In this document: positions 1 to 13,800 of the stretch, piece after piece
How positions within the stretch are numbered: the stretch's first letter is position 1
Layout: each line of letters starts with the position of its first letter
NCBI GenBank assembly: GCA_921293015.1
Contig: OV121090.1
Location: 23,512,304 to 23,576,303 of the forward strand
Source: Phorcus lineatus
Lineage: Eukaryota; Mollusca; Gastropoda; Trochida; Trochidae
Length of the DNA stretch: 64,000 bases
Direction: 5' to 3'
Notes under the pieces: generated by a model
Told to the model about the DNA's origin: nothing
Databases searched by the model: none
Seen by the model: the letters and a program-made list of their open reading frames with translations, nothing else
Program-made: the position numbers and the translations under genes

Positions 1-984
1 ATTGACCTGGAACTATCCTTCGACATCCGCTCTTTCCAAACGTTTCCTGATGGACCTATGAAGACCGCAAACAAGCTAACTTTAGAATCAAATTGTGTCA
101 TCATAAACATATTCCTCTATTTTCTTTAAAAGAACAAAAATTAAGTTACTTCGATAACCATACAAAATCTAAAGGCATAAAAACCTGAACCAAAGAATGT
201 ATATCTTACCCTTTCAAATATATTTTTTGAAGGAATATATTCCAATATGACTATTCTGCCAGAATCAGACCCAACCACTATGTAATCTGAAAGAACAAAA
301 TATAAAACATTATTTTTCTATTACTTAATATATTTCACATTAACACATAAATGTTCCAGATGACTAGGAAGAGTCATTTATAGTAGACACGAAAGGATGA
401 AGTCATACCATTCACATGAAACAAGTCACTTGAATTACCAGCAAGCTCATTGAGGATTATGTAAAACAAATCTGGGTTCAATTAAAACTGAAAGAGTATC
501 ACTTTGACTGTAACAACACATGCTCTACAAATTTAAAGTTATAACCATGTTTATAATGTAATAATGAAATGTCTAAAATCAAATCTTACATAGTATTTGT
601 TTACACAAGATCTAAACACTGTCTGGTTCAAAGGTACCAAATGTATTTGTGACAAAATTTTCAAATTGGATAAGGTACTATCAAAAATATTATGATATTA
701 TATTCACTATTGTTGCAAATTGCAATGACCTAATAATTGCCTTATGTACCTTTTGTTCCCCCAGTAAGCCTGAATGGCATGATAGCTCTAATAACTCCAA
801 AAACCTCCACAGATAAGACTGGGTAAATCTTTCCAGTGTTTGGGTCATGACGAAGAAGTTCAATTGTTTTGCCACGGGCAGCAATAACTTCCTGAAGTCT
901 GGATCCAGAGAAGTTTCCATGAATTGCGAAACTGATCCCAGAAGATCTCTGTAACGTTAGGTTGTACAGAAACATGGTTGTGAT
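1..984 (-). CDS. SF3B3: Splicing factor 3B subunit 3, N-terminal part (partial at window edge)
   Basis: Subunit of the SF3b complex of the U2 snRNP, which acts in branch-site recognition in the nucleus. Three exons are visible on the minus strand: 984-750 (ATG at 975-973), 286-210 and 55-1, the last running off the window. Junctions are ctttcag/ATCACAACC, AAAG/gtacat, cag/ATTACATAG, AGG/gtaaga and tag/GTCCATCAG, and the frame closes at each (226+77 nt = 101 codons). The protein starts MFLYNLTLQRSSGISFAIHG and continues through VEVFGVIRA, FRLTGGTKDYIVVGSDSGR and VHQETFGKSGCRR, which I recognise as the start of SF3B3, the first beta-propeller. An acceptor lies 9 nt before the ATG, so a non-coding first exon must lie upstream, probably near 1600. 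Only about 120 of some 1,200 residues are inside the window. Identity is very secure. Confidence 0.95.
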
Positions 985-1878
985 CTGAAAGTAGAGAAGA
1001 TTTGCATATTATCATTTAACATGTGTGATAAACAACAATTTTTATACTTTCTTACTCTTATAAGGGAACAGTAATGATAGAATTTTTAAATGTAGATTTG
1101 CTTCGAAAGAATTTGTGGACGAAATTCTACATATTTCTTCCATATCTAGGTCCTATTATAAGCTTCAAACAAATGTCAAATCAATTTAACTCCTACATTC
1201 AGTATAAATGTTTGTAAACATCCCAGATAGGCCTATTTCAGCCTTAAATTATCATGACAATGCGTATTCAGAATTAATGATTTGATTACGATGTACTCTT
1301 CCAGATTACGATGCAATTGATATTTAAATAATATTTTTATTTATCTTCAGGTAATGATAATTTGTGACATAATGTATACCGCACCTATTACTCTTTGTCG
1401 TGAGGTATTCAGATTGTCCTAATGGCACAAAAACAATGAGTCTAAAATAATCGACTTCAGGTCGGTGACCCAAATAATATTGTTATATTTTCAGGGATTA
1501 AACCCTAGAAATGCCAAATAGCACTTGAAACATAATGTCATTAACTATGACTACGAGATGATTGCAGATTCTGCATGGTATTCTATCGAGCCGGCGTCGA
1601 CATTTTCAAATCGTCGCACTGCTTCCGGTTCCCATAATTCTCCACCTTGGCGTCCGTTGTACTTTCTTGTAAACAAATGTGCATTGTATCAACATTAATA
1701 ACTTTTTTATCTGTTACATTTTTATCTTTCGATTGATAATATTTTTCATTATTCATTTTGTTAATTTTGTATCAAATTTATGTAATAATATAAATCAATG
1801 GGGTTTTATTTATCCAAGAAGATTAGATTTTGCGATTCTTCAGATAAGTTGTAAGACAAGCATTATCACTAGGTTAAA
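985..1878. promoter_or_regulatory. Head-to-head SF3B3/COG4 intergenic region, likely bidirectional promoter
   Basis: The start codons of SF3B3 (975, minus) and COG4 (1879, plus) are about 0.9 kb apart and diverge. The stretch near 1585-1670 is richer in G+C and CpG than its surroundings, as expected for a TATA-less shared promoter. The COG4 start lies in AAAATGGCGAC (1876-1886), which resembles the YY1 site AAAATGGCGGC often found at or just after housekeeping starts. On the minus strand, CCAAG/gtggag near 1650 is a possible donor for the SF3B3 non-coding exon. Transcription start sites cannot be read directly. Confidence 0.5.
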
Positions 1879-4800
1879 ATGGCGACGTCCATGGGCGATG
1901 CCACGTCCTCGACGTCGTTGGATACGGTTGAAAATTTGACAGATATTGACGCTATTCAGAAGGCATTTGATGATTTATGTAAAGAAGAGGTAAACAGTTA
2001 TATTTTTGTCAAAATGATTGTGGAATAATCTTAATATGCATCGAAAAAAAATTAAAACAATAACAACATATAGGGATAGTGCAGAACAGAATATGTTGTT
2101 TTTCAACAACACTACTGACTTATTTTACTGTTTGCAAACCTGTCACTCCTCTTGTATCAGCTATTATGGCATCTTTATCAAATGTGATAATTTCTCCGTG
2201 TAATTCCAACACTGTCAACGTTGGAACATAAATTTTTTCAAAACTACTTATACATTTTCATGGCAATACACCTGTGTATAGTGTGTACACTTCCACAACA
2301 CAATGTTCACGCAGTTACATGCCTTTGATTTCGAGTAAGACGGTCGGTTTAATGATGAAATCATCTTCGAGGCCATCAGCAAGACACATTTTTCAATGAC
2401 AATTCATTTTGAAACTTTTAAAAAACTGTCGACAGTGTTAGCTTCCAATAGAGTGAGTATTTCTGCTTAGTAGGAAGTAATTTTGCAATTTTTTGACCTT
2501 TTTAAAAAAATTTGAATATTATAACTTCAAGCCATCATAAAAGTAGTTTAGTTCTGTTAAACCTTATATGTCATTTCACAAGAATGACATTGCACATGTT
2601 TTCTTTTATCAACATCAAATGTTTTATTCATTCAGGTTGGTGTTGATGATGAACTCAAAGGGCTGCTTGATCACCAAGGAAGATTGGAGAGTAAAATGGT
2701 TGGTCTGCAAAAAGTACTGTAAGTAGCATATTTAATTAAGATTAATTTATTTTTTAAGTTCACTTACATTATGTTATTTTACAAATCCAAATTGACCAGT
2801 GTGCTGAAATTTGGAAAGAATTTGTAGTGAAAAGATTCACACTGTCTTTGGAAGTAAATCACACAGAGCATAACTCATCAAAACTTGTTGTCTACAAGAC
2901 TACATTAAAATTCAATGTTGATAATGATCATGAAGTTGTTTTTAAAATTCCTATCAGAAATGCATGAGTCAGAATAGCTACTAATTGTTTAAGTTGAATT
3001 TTTACCCCTACAAATGCTGTTTCCTGTGTAGGCATAAACCTAGTCAAATTTCTTAAAAATGTTACTAAAAATTTGAGTTCTTTTATGGTTACACTAGTTG
3101 GTCATGAATGAGATATAATACAAGTTTTTCAAAATGTCACCAGACACTGACAGAATGGATTACCTTTAGGTCATCATTTACCTCAGATATTTTAAAGAGT
3201 CATATTTCTTTCAGTCCAAACCTGCAGATACTTAAAACAGACTCCATGCAGCTAACAAGTATGGTGTCCTTCACCTCCGCCCTGGCAGAAAACGTCAGCA
3301 GCAAAGTCAGGAAACTTGACCTCGCAAAGGTGAATAAACTATATTTTTAGAAGAGAAATAAAAAGTTCTTTACATTGCTTTGGCAAGCTAAGCTTGGAAA
3401 TTTGACCTCGCAAAGGTGAATAAACTATATCTTTAGAAGAGAAATAAAAAGTTCTCTACATTTCTTTGCCAAGCTAAGCTATGCAATACTACACTATACT
3501 ACAGTGACTATACAATACTACACTATACTTACATACACTGGGGATGTAGCTCGGTTAGTACAGGGTCCGCTTATCGCCCGGGAGGTCTGGGTTTGATACT
3601 GGGCCGTGTCATACCAAAAGACGTTACAAGACGGTAGATTTCGATTCTTTGCTTGAGGCTCAGCATTATAAGGATTGAACATTAACTTTAACTGGCGCTG
3701 CTCTCTGGCTGCTGGGTGCCTTAACATAGAATAGAACATAGAATTTCTGAATTTACTATCTAATGAGGACAATAAAGAGTTATTATTACATATGCTATGC
3801 TATGCTATACTTGAGAAATAAAGTTTGCTCTTCTCCAATGTGTTTTGTAGGTCTTGAAAAAACTATACCTTTATTGTCTGATAAAGTACTTTTTTAATCG
3901 ATTGTTCCAACTGCTAGGCATCTAAGACTATACTCTACTCTACTCTATTGTACTATACTATACTGTACAGTACTATACTATACTGCCACATGCAGTCATA
4001 AATCTTTTGTAAATTTCCATGATTTAAAACTAAAAGAGTTATATTTAGGAATAGTGTTTAAGTTCATAAATTAATTGAAATAGATAATATATGAAACTTA
4101 ATTAATTTGTACAAATAACCATAATCTTCTGTATATAGAGTCGAGTGACCGAGAGCATTGAGAGGGTGGAGGACATTTTGGATCTCAAGTTCTGCACAGA
4201 CGGGGTGCAAACAGCCTTACAGAATGAAGACTATGAAAAGGTATTTTTTTCAGTGGAATATGGTACTTGGATAAAGGAAGGTTTGAGGGACACATAACAC
4301 ATGTCACAGACATACTTTAATTCAAAGAAAATTTAATGCGTTTTTCTTTTGCAATTACCTCTTACTTGCTTTTTTAAATTGAAAAACAAACAAAACCAAG
4401 TGATGTTTCAGTGTTTTCAAAGCTCTTGATACCACTTCCTATAGGCTGCTGGGCACATACACCGGTACAGAAACCTTGATGAGTCGGTCATCAGGATGAG
4501 CTCGGATACAGATGAAGGTAACACAATCACACTGTGTCTTAATAATTTCATTTCTGAAAGCAGTTCAAAGTAGAAATGTTTACAAAATCATGATGTGCAA
4601 CTTTTATCCTAGGCCGTCTCTTATGATTATTTATTTCAACAACCATGACCTTATTTTAAAGTCACTTTGACCACTTTTCGAAATCTTGTTAACCTAGTAT
4701 CATATGAACTGTTGCACCAGTGTCTTCAAACAGATGAATAAACAGACTTAACAAGAATTGCACGGATATCAGTCATTCATGGTGACCTTGATTCTCATTT

Positions 4801-7800
4801 TCACGGTCATAATGTCACTTTGATATCGAACTCTTTTTAACACATTACGTGAATTGTGTCACAAAACTTAACATGTGTCACAAAACTTTACCTGTGTCAC
4901 AAAACATTACATGAGTCTCAAGACATTATATATATGTGTGTCTCACAACATTACATGTGTCTCATTTATAACATTACATGTGTTTCAAAACATTACATGT
5001 GTCTCTAAACATTTCATGCATCTCAAAACGTTAAATTTGTCTCAAAACATTACATGTTTCACATCAACCGTTGTACCAAATGTCTCAAATTTGGTGACTG
5101 TCCAAATTAGGGGAATACAAACACCAGTCCATTAGTGTGACCGTGATCCTATTTTCAAGATCATGCTGTCACTATAAACACTTATCAATCTCTTGTTTAC
5201 ATGATATATCATAAACTGTTGCACCCAATATTTCCAAATTTGGTAACAGTATGATGAACATTGGGGTTAATACATTACTTGACACTTATAATTGTGAAAT
5301 CCGTCTGCAGGAGGAACCCTGGACACCTCGTTCAAACTCCTTCACGAGGCAGAGGAGAAACTGAAACAGATTGTGACGTCCAAGTTTGACGCTGCAGTCC
5401 ACTCTGAAGATGTCGCTTCCGTCGAGAGATTCTTCAAAATCTTCCCCTTGCTCGGCCAACATGAGGAGGGTCTCACCAAGTTTGGGAAATATTTATCAAA
5501 ACAGGTAATAATAATTTTATGAAGAAAAAAAAATATATATAAAGCATTGTTGAAATGTCAACATGTTTCTTGTTCTATTGGGACAAAGATTATTGGTATA
5601 TACTGTTTCAGAGGTTATGTCAGAAAGTTAATATCGTCTGTCGGAGAATTTGAAATCTCATTGTTCCATTGCAATGTAACACAATGTCAGTGTTGCTGAC
5701 ATTTAAATTCAATTAATTATGTAACGGTTAAAAAAACACTTCACCACCTTTGTTTCCTAATCTTAGTAAAAATCAAGCATGTTCCAAGGAATATTCATTG
5801 ATGTGATATGTCTGTTAATTTATTTAATTGTTATTAGAAGAAGCTGTTGTCAGACCATTTGGATCAATAACTACTGTAGGAGTTTGTATCTCTGTCGAAG
5901 AAATAGTTTAGAAACTTTTACTCCCTAAGAAACAGTTAATTTAATCAGAGAGTTGTTTTTATGCTTTTTCTAAATGGTATGTAAACTGTATTACAGCTGT
6001 CGGAAAACGCAGACAACCAGTTGAAGCTCGCATCGCACGTTGATGATGACGACAAGCGAGCGAAGGTTTTGTTTGCCGACACAATCACTCTACTGTTTGA
6101 AAGCATAGCAAGGGTGGTGGAGATACACCAGCCCCTTGTTGAAACCTATTATGGTAGGTTAAATTGACACTTTTAGAGATACATGCCATTTAGATATTAA
6201 ACAAATGTAACATTATTATATATAACACTACCTTTTGGGATTCAAACCCAAACTTTCAGAGTCAGATGACACCATCGATTTTGACCGTAACCAGCTGCTA
6301 ACCAACTGGCCAATTTTGCCTTGATGATTCTCTCTCCCATACCTGAAAGGGACTCGAGCCAAAAATGTAGCTGTTCTGTTTAAGTTGTGATCCCAAATAT
6401 AACAATCTTATAAATAAATACTGATAAAAAAATTTAAAGACATTACTTCCTCTTATTTTTGGTCGCTTGAACTTGAAGCTTGTTAGAAGTTTTTGAAATA
6501 TTTTTAATAGCATATGCAAGTTTTCTACATTTTTGAAATATTTATAAGCTTTAAGTTTTTCGTAAAATCAGGTGTACATGTTGATCAAGGATAAATTTGT
6601 GATTAACTGAGTTAATTTCTGTATCTATGAACATGTCTGTTCTGTGTCCTATTCTTTGGTATATCAGTAATTGATTATATTTCACTGATTTGTGTTATGA
6701 ATATTCTATATTATATTGTTGTGATTATGATCTTACAGATATGATGATAAATGAGGCACATCAAGTCAAATGTTTATGAAATAGAAAAGTTGTTTTATTT
6801 TTGCAGGACCCGGAAAGTTGGTAATTCTTTTGAAGATTCTGCAGAAAGAATGTGATAGACAATCAAGGAAAATAATAGAAAAATTCAAATCCAAAAGAGG
6901 CTATGAACAAAAGGTAGGAAACTTTTAAATCTGAATTAATCAGACAAAATTCACTTTAAATAGTTTTTTAAATATGAAAGAACACCAAAGTGATCAGAAG
7001 GGATTTTAAGTTAAGTATCTTTTGACCTGATTGAAATATTGACAGTTATGAATGATAAATTTATCATTTTAAATTTGAAATTGAAAAACATCTTTTAAAG
7101 GCCTTGTCTTTAAATTGTGATTATTTTTATGGAAATATGTTGCAAAATCACAATTGGTTTCAGGTGCGACAAGTCCAACAAAGTTTAATGATACATAAGC
7201 AAACATCAACAGAAAAGTAAGTTATCAGTTATTACCATATTGACAAAGAATAATTATGATAAGAGATCAAGCACTCAGCCTTTATCAGGCTAATTTTTTA
7301 AGCAGATTTTTTAAAATGCACATACAATGCCTGCATGCTTAAAAGTGATAGCCCCTGATTGTTCAAATTCTATGTTCAACTTGACTGGTTTACACATAGA
7401 AAGAAAGCACATTGCTCTAATTCTTAAATATTTGCCCAAACTGTGATATCCATTCAGTAGATATGAACAGACTCATTTAATTCGACAAGTCTTTACCCTA
7501 ATTTTCGTTTTCTTTCTCAGTGTTTTCATTCTTGCAAGTCATTCCATATGATATGTGAGTTATTATGTATGTATACATAGCAACAAAAATTAAGGACCAC
7601 TCAAAATTTTAATAATCAAGTATTTGAGAGCTCAAATAATTCTGAATACAATACTTTGATATTGAAAACTAGGGTGGTCCTGAACTTATTTTGTTAAGTA
7701 TATGTATTAACGCACCTTAATGTGATTTTCTGAATGATGCAGATTAGATCCAAAGGACCTGGATGTGTTGCTGTCTGAAGTTGTTTTAATTAACACCAGG

Positions 7801-10800
7801 TCGGAGCTTTACCTTAGGTTTGTCAAGCGCAGAGCAATAGTAAGTATCTCTCAATATCCAGTTTTAGCCCATTTGACCTGAAAGGTCAGATGGACTTGGT
7901 ATGGACATCATCCGTTAACATTTTCACATGTTCTACTTCTCTTACAAAATAGCTTCACCCCCAAAGCTGAAACTTATTGAGGATATATATTTATCGTGGG
8001 TGATCCGAATGTGTACATTTGGGACTGCCTAAACCCTCAAATATGAGTAACCCCCAAACCCCCCAAAAACAAGGGGATGGCGGGTGTACAAATGATATGG
8101 TAGGAGTGCAAAAACAATTGCTATGTCTTTGAAAAAGAATTGTAATAAGTTAATTTTTAGTATATTGTTGTGGTAATAAGGATTCAATGGAGCCCAATGT
8201 TCATATCTGTAGTACAAACAATATTCAAACTAAAACATGAAATCAACTCGCTACCAATTTGTAGAGTGCTTTTCCACTATGAGCTCATCCTGCTACATCA
8301 GCATATTTGTCTCCGTCTAGCTCCATCATATACCGTGATATCCTTCAGCCTAAAATGCTTGTATCGCTAAATATATCAAGCCAATGAAATGACTCCCATT
8401 CAGCAATAGCGGCACCACCCGGATGAGAATTCAAACAAATGACAGTGTAGGCTATAAATAGCCATGAGTAACCTGCCGTAAGCGATATGAGCGTTTTAGG
8501 CCGAAGGATATCAGGGTATATGATGGAGCTAGGTGGAGACAAATACGCTGATGAAGCAGGATGCTATGTGCTCATTAAAGACAACTGACCAGAGCTAGGG
8601 ATGTATATTGACTAATTGCATAATATTCCGTATTGAGGGTTGGTGTATAGGCACATTGTGGTCACTGGTTAGTAGCGGAGATGGTGAGTCAAAGAATGTT
8701 GGTTGTTTGTTTTTCAAATGATCTAGCTATTCTTAATACATTTAATGACTCATTGCATGTTATTAACCTGTTATTTTCATATTGAAGTCTTCGACCTAAA
8801 CAATTAATCAAGAAAGACTGATGAGCTACAGAGCCAATGGCTCTATTTCTCCATTACATGGAGTTACAGTGTTCGAATTTCCAGCTGTGTCAACTCTATT
8901 TCCTCTTCCCTCTCTCTGTTTATATATTCAATTATCTGCTTGGGAAAATATTTGTGTTCTATAGTGTTATATTAATGTTCTTATCCCTTGGGGCCAACTA
9001 AAAATAGAAACAAACAAGGGATCTTGAGCAGATTATGTTTGCCATTCATTGTTATGTTAATCTGTTTCCTAATGGTTTGCAAAGATATTGCTCTGCTCTT
9101 ACAAAGTTGTCTTGACTGAATGGATAGTTTCAGATATGACAGACTTTCAATAATGAAACTATAAGCATGTTAAGGTTGTGTTCTTAATTTGCAGACAGAT
9201 TTAGAAATAGCTTTCCAGGACGAGGAATCAAGAACAAGTGAGTTTAACTCTTTATTCTGACATCTCTGAATCCGGTGCATCTTTTGTTCATGTTCAAAGC
9301 ATTGGAAAATATCTTAAATATATTTTTGATATTCACTTAGTCTTTATTTGCAACTGTAGCTGATACCTGTTACATGCAAGAGAGAAGCTTGTAGCCACAC
9401 TCAGTGTTAGCATGAGATGTTTGCCTCAAGCAAGTTAAGATAGGTCTGAGTTTATATGCTGGAACAAAGGTAGTGGGCAATCTGACTGCTGTGCCAAAGG
9501 GGCAGCAGAAGTTGTCTCCCAATAGCAAGTAAAAATAGTTATGAGTTGATTTGCAAGGCGAGAAGGAAGTAGCCTATTCAAGTACTCACCCAGCAGCAGC
9601 AGAAATTGTGATGATAATCTTATAGGTTCATTCTTCATGCTGCAGGAGAGAGCGGTGCTATAGACAAGTACCTGGGCAGCTGTGACCTGAGTCGGTTGAT
9701 GCAGGAACTCATCGGAAGCTACATCATGATGGAGGAGTACTTCATGAGGGAGATGGTGCTCAAGGTGTGGTTTTATCAGTCTCTGATTATTTCCATCCTG
9801 ATCTAGCTGGGTGTTTATGTCAACCCAAACATCCCACCATCCCTTGTTCCTCTGCCGCCCCCACCAGTATCCCCAGTAGCAGTATGTTTCAGGAAAGTTA
9901 GTTTGATGTTGGCTTAAACCCTTGGATGAATAAGCTGTGGGTGTTTAGAAAACTCAATCTTCTTTCATGTAACCAATGTGCGTGCAAAGTATAACTTTGG
10001 GTTCTTACTTCTTGAGATGTTGTTTTTAATATAGAAATTTTAATTACTTAATGTTTGCTTTAATTTCCAAGCATGACCTTCTTGATGTATAATTTATATA
10101 TATTGATGTATGATTTTGTATAGAAATTTCTTAAACGTATTTGTGACTGAAATCTGTTTTATTTTTTGGACAGGCTGTAAGTATGGACAGTCTGGAGGAA
10201 GGAGCACAGACCTCCAGCATGGTGGATGACGCCTTCTTTATTGTCAAGAAGAGTGTCAGGTATGAACTGAAATTTCATGGGTTAACCCCTCAACCTCCTC
10301 CACTAAGTATCAATATTCAGTGAAGTAGACATGTTTGACTAGGAAACAATCAATTAACCTGGTCTGGGTACTGCTTCATCAACATCTACTTCCGAGGCAT
10401 GGCCCATACTTGCACAAGCCCCAATGACTTGCTACGTCCAATAGTCCAATGAGAAATGATTTGAGAATTGCAAATTTTCGTCTAAGAGAGTGCTGTTTTC
10501 AAAGGACACAATTTTGGCAGATTGGCAGTAATGTTTAAATTAGCAAGTGATAGGGACTGGTACTACTTAAAGCAATGGTAAAGAGATTCTTCATCAATGG
10601 CTTATGCAGGAATTTTGTTCATTTCTGCTTCACCTATTACCCTTTCACCGTCCTCTCTCAGACCGACCATAGATAGGCTCCCTAAGTAAATTCTCTATTA
10701 AAAAATAAAGGATTACAACTCGGAATCGCTTTCTTGAAAGATGAATAAAATTATCTTTCAGGCGAGCAATATCTAGTTCGAGTGTGGACGGAGTATGTGC

Positions 10801-13800
10801 CATGTTGAATCATGCCTGTACACTACTTGAGCAGGACTTTAGGGAGGTGTTGTATGCCAAACTCAGATCTGGATTCCCGTCGGGCTTCGACCTTCAACAA
10901 GCGTACAACCTGGTTCAATCTAGCTTTCAGCAGGGCAAACTACAAACCTCGGACTCTGAGAAGGAGAAGGCAAAGTCTCAGTTCTTGGTGAGTATTTATG
11001 AGTTTCACTTATACTGGACATGACAGATTTAGAAATATAATGACATAATTTCTTGGAACATAACTTGCGAGTTTGAATCGGTGCAGATGTATTTTAGATA
11101 TCTGGCAACAGGCTAAGAGAGAGATTGCAATAAAGAAATTTATTTACAGAAATAACATCATCTTGTTATCATAGATAAGTGATAAATATGCATTTATCAT
11201 AAATTTTTCGTAGCTCTCATTCTGCCTATATTTTGCTGTCCTTTTCTATGAACAAACAGCAATGATTTGGTCACATTGTGAGTAGCCTTTGCATGTATAA
11301 TGCAGTTGAGAGTTGGGATTTCTGAAATGTAGATCAATTGTTACACCACATGAACTCCATCAATATGAAATTATGTTGTAACTTTCTAAACTATTAGGCA
11401 GTTTGAGGATAGAGATATCAAGTAATGAAATCGCCAAAGATCAAGTCTTTTCTTTCAATGCAACAGGCCTTTTAGTACAGAACCACCTCATAGGTGTTGA
11501 CATGAAAATGATGAACAATCTGTTAAATGGAAGCAAAATATGCAGGACACATATTTTTGTTAAAATTAGTAAAAGACATATTTTGCAGTGTTCCGAGGTA
11601 GCTTCAGAGGTATGAAAGCTTATAATATGTTTGCAGTAGAATGTATGTCATAATTTTATGTCATGTTTTGCAGTAAATGTAGGTCATAATTTCATGTCAT
11701 GTTTTGCAGTAAATGTACGTCATAATTTCATGCCATGTTTGCAGACGGCCCTGAACAATGCTGAAGTGAGCTGTGACTTCTGTAAAGCCTTGAAAGTCAA
11801 CCTAGAGGTGAGTCTCAACTAAAATGAAAAGAGTGAAGTCATATGCCATATGTCAGTCTGTGGTCATTTAGACAGAGACTTTGTGATTTGTTGGAATGAT
11901 GTATGCAAAACTTTACAAATGGTGTCGTTTTATACAGAAGTACTGACTGTTAATGAAAAGTATCATTTTAATTCTCATCGGTTTAGATTAACAAAGGTAT
12001 ATAAAGATGTTCTAAGATGTTCTTGTTGCATTAAAAATCACTAGGAAATGCTTTCGTTTTCAAGGACGAGGTTTCAAAGCTCTACGGACAGTGCACAGAG
12101 CAAGCCAGAGCTAAGCTGGAAGTAAGTTGTTTTATATAGAGTTTATTTTTCTATCAAAGATGGAGGCTAGTGATAGTGGTAATGCATTTTTATGGTATCT
12201 TGTATCAAACCAACATGCTGCACCTCCTATACATGACATGGGTGATGGTACAACTGGTGCTGCCACTAAGGATGGGTATCGGTTCTCAATTCCATATCGC
12301 AATACATTGCGATACAGAAAGACGTATTGCAATGTGTATTGCAAAATATTGTTACTTTTCATACACTTGGTTTTTCTATGTTCTCTTAATTAAATAACAG
12401 CAATTAGAACAGTAATCAACGCTCAACTTGACGTCTTTTTATAAAGATAGACCATTGAGTGACTGGTCTTGTACTTTTAACGTGTTTGTGCTATTTTCAC
12501 TTTGCATGTTCACACTTTGTCTACGACTTTCAGTAAAATTATAGGGTGTTTTTGTTATTTTTGTCTCAAATTTTACAAGGAAATTGTTCATTCTAAAACC
12601 TCCGATATATTGGATATTTTCAGAACACTGTACCGGTACGAATCGGAGTGTTTCTGTATCGCAATATACCGATATACCGATAATAGCTGCCACTAGGGGC
12701 AGTTTCATTATATCCTTAACCTCCACAACTGGGTCAACAGGGAAACAGAGTTGTTATATTTTGTCCAATGCACTGTTCCAATAGGCACTGGAAATTTAAA
12801 AACAAATTTACATCATCATTCACATAGATGCCTGCGTCTTTTTAAGGTTTCCAGTTTTCTGTGATAATTTGTTGCAAAGTAAACATCTTTACATTAAAGC
12901 TTAAGTTATCTGGCAGGTGAAAGGGTGTATTTCTGAATTTTAAAACATGCGTGACCTCTATTGCAGAGCTGTCTGTCGGATCTGGGTGCTGTATCCACCA
13001 AGTTCAAGGACGTTATAGAGTTTGGTTTCTCCCAGCTGACGAGTAGCGCCGTGAAGCCTCGTATCAAGCCTCTCGTTGATGACTTCCTGTCAACCAGCCA
13101 TAACCTCACCGAGGTAGAGAAGCTTTTTATATTCAGAGCTGATGAATCCATTTCACGAGTCATGAAGTTATGTTTAGATAATTATTGTCAGCAAGTGTTA
13201 CATGCCTACACCTGCACCATGTTAATGAATAGATGTTTTGGACTGGATTCACTTAAGTAAGAACATTACCATTTTGAAAGTATTTGAGTCGATGTTGAAG
13301 GGTTTGTGTTTATGATTGGTGATGAAAAATGAAAACTTTATATTTAACGTTTTTTATTCAACAGGAGGATTTCTCAAACTACGAAGCAAATGACCCTTGG
13401 GTTCAGAACTTCATAATGAATCTGGATGCAATGTTCACAACATTCAAGGTGAGTTGTGCTATTTACTAATTTCTTTTAAAATTAATATTTGTCAACCTCT
13501 AAAAAGATGAATAGATGCACACTTTGTTTGGTTAAGTGTGATAATTACATAGTGGTAGCATGTATTTGTTGAGTGAGTTAAATCTATGTATTTTTTGCTA
13601 CCTCCATGATAAATACTGGATCCCTACAGGGTTACATAAAATCATAGATGAGTTACAAAAGACAACCAGATATAAGACTAGGGGGCAAATCAATGATGTG
13701 ATTTTTTAAGAAAAAGGATGACAAACAAGACTTCATTATTTTTGTGTCTTCTTGATGTGAATCCCAATATTTTGCATTGTTCTCGCACTTGGTTGTGTTA

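Noticed and set aside
3536-3610. A functional tRNA gene
   Set aside because: A and B boxes are present but the acceptor stem does not pair and the B box is degenerate; a SINE head fits better.
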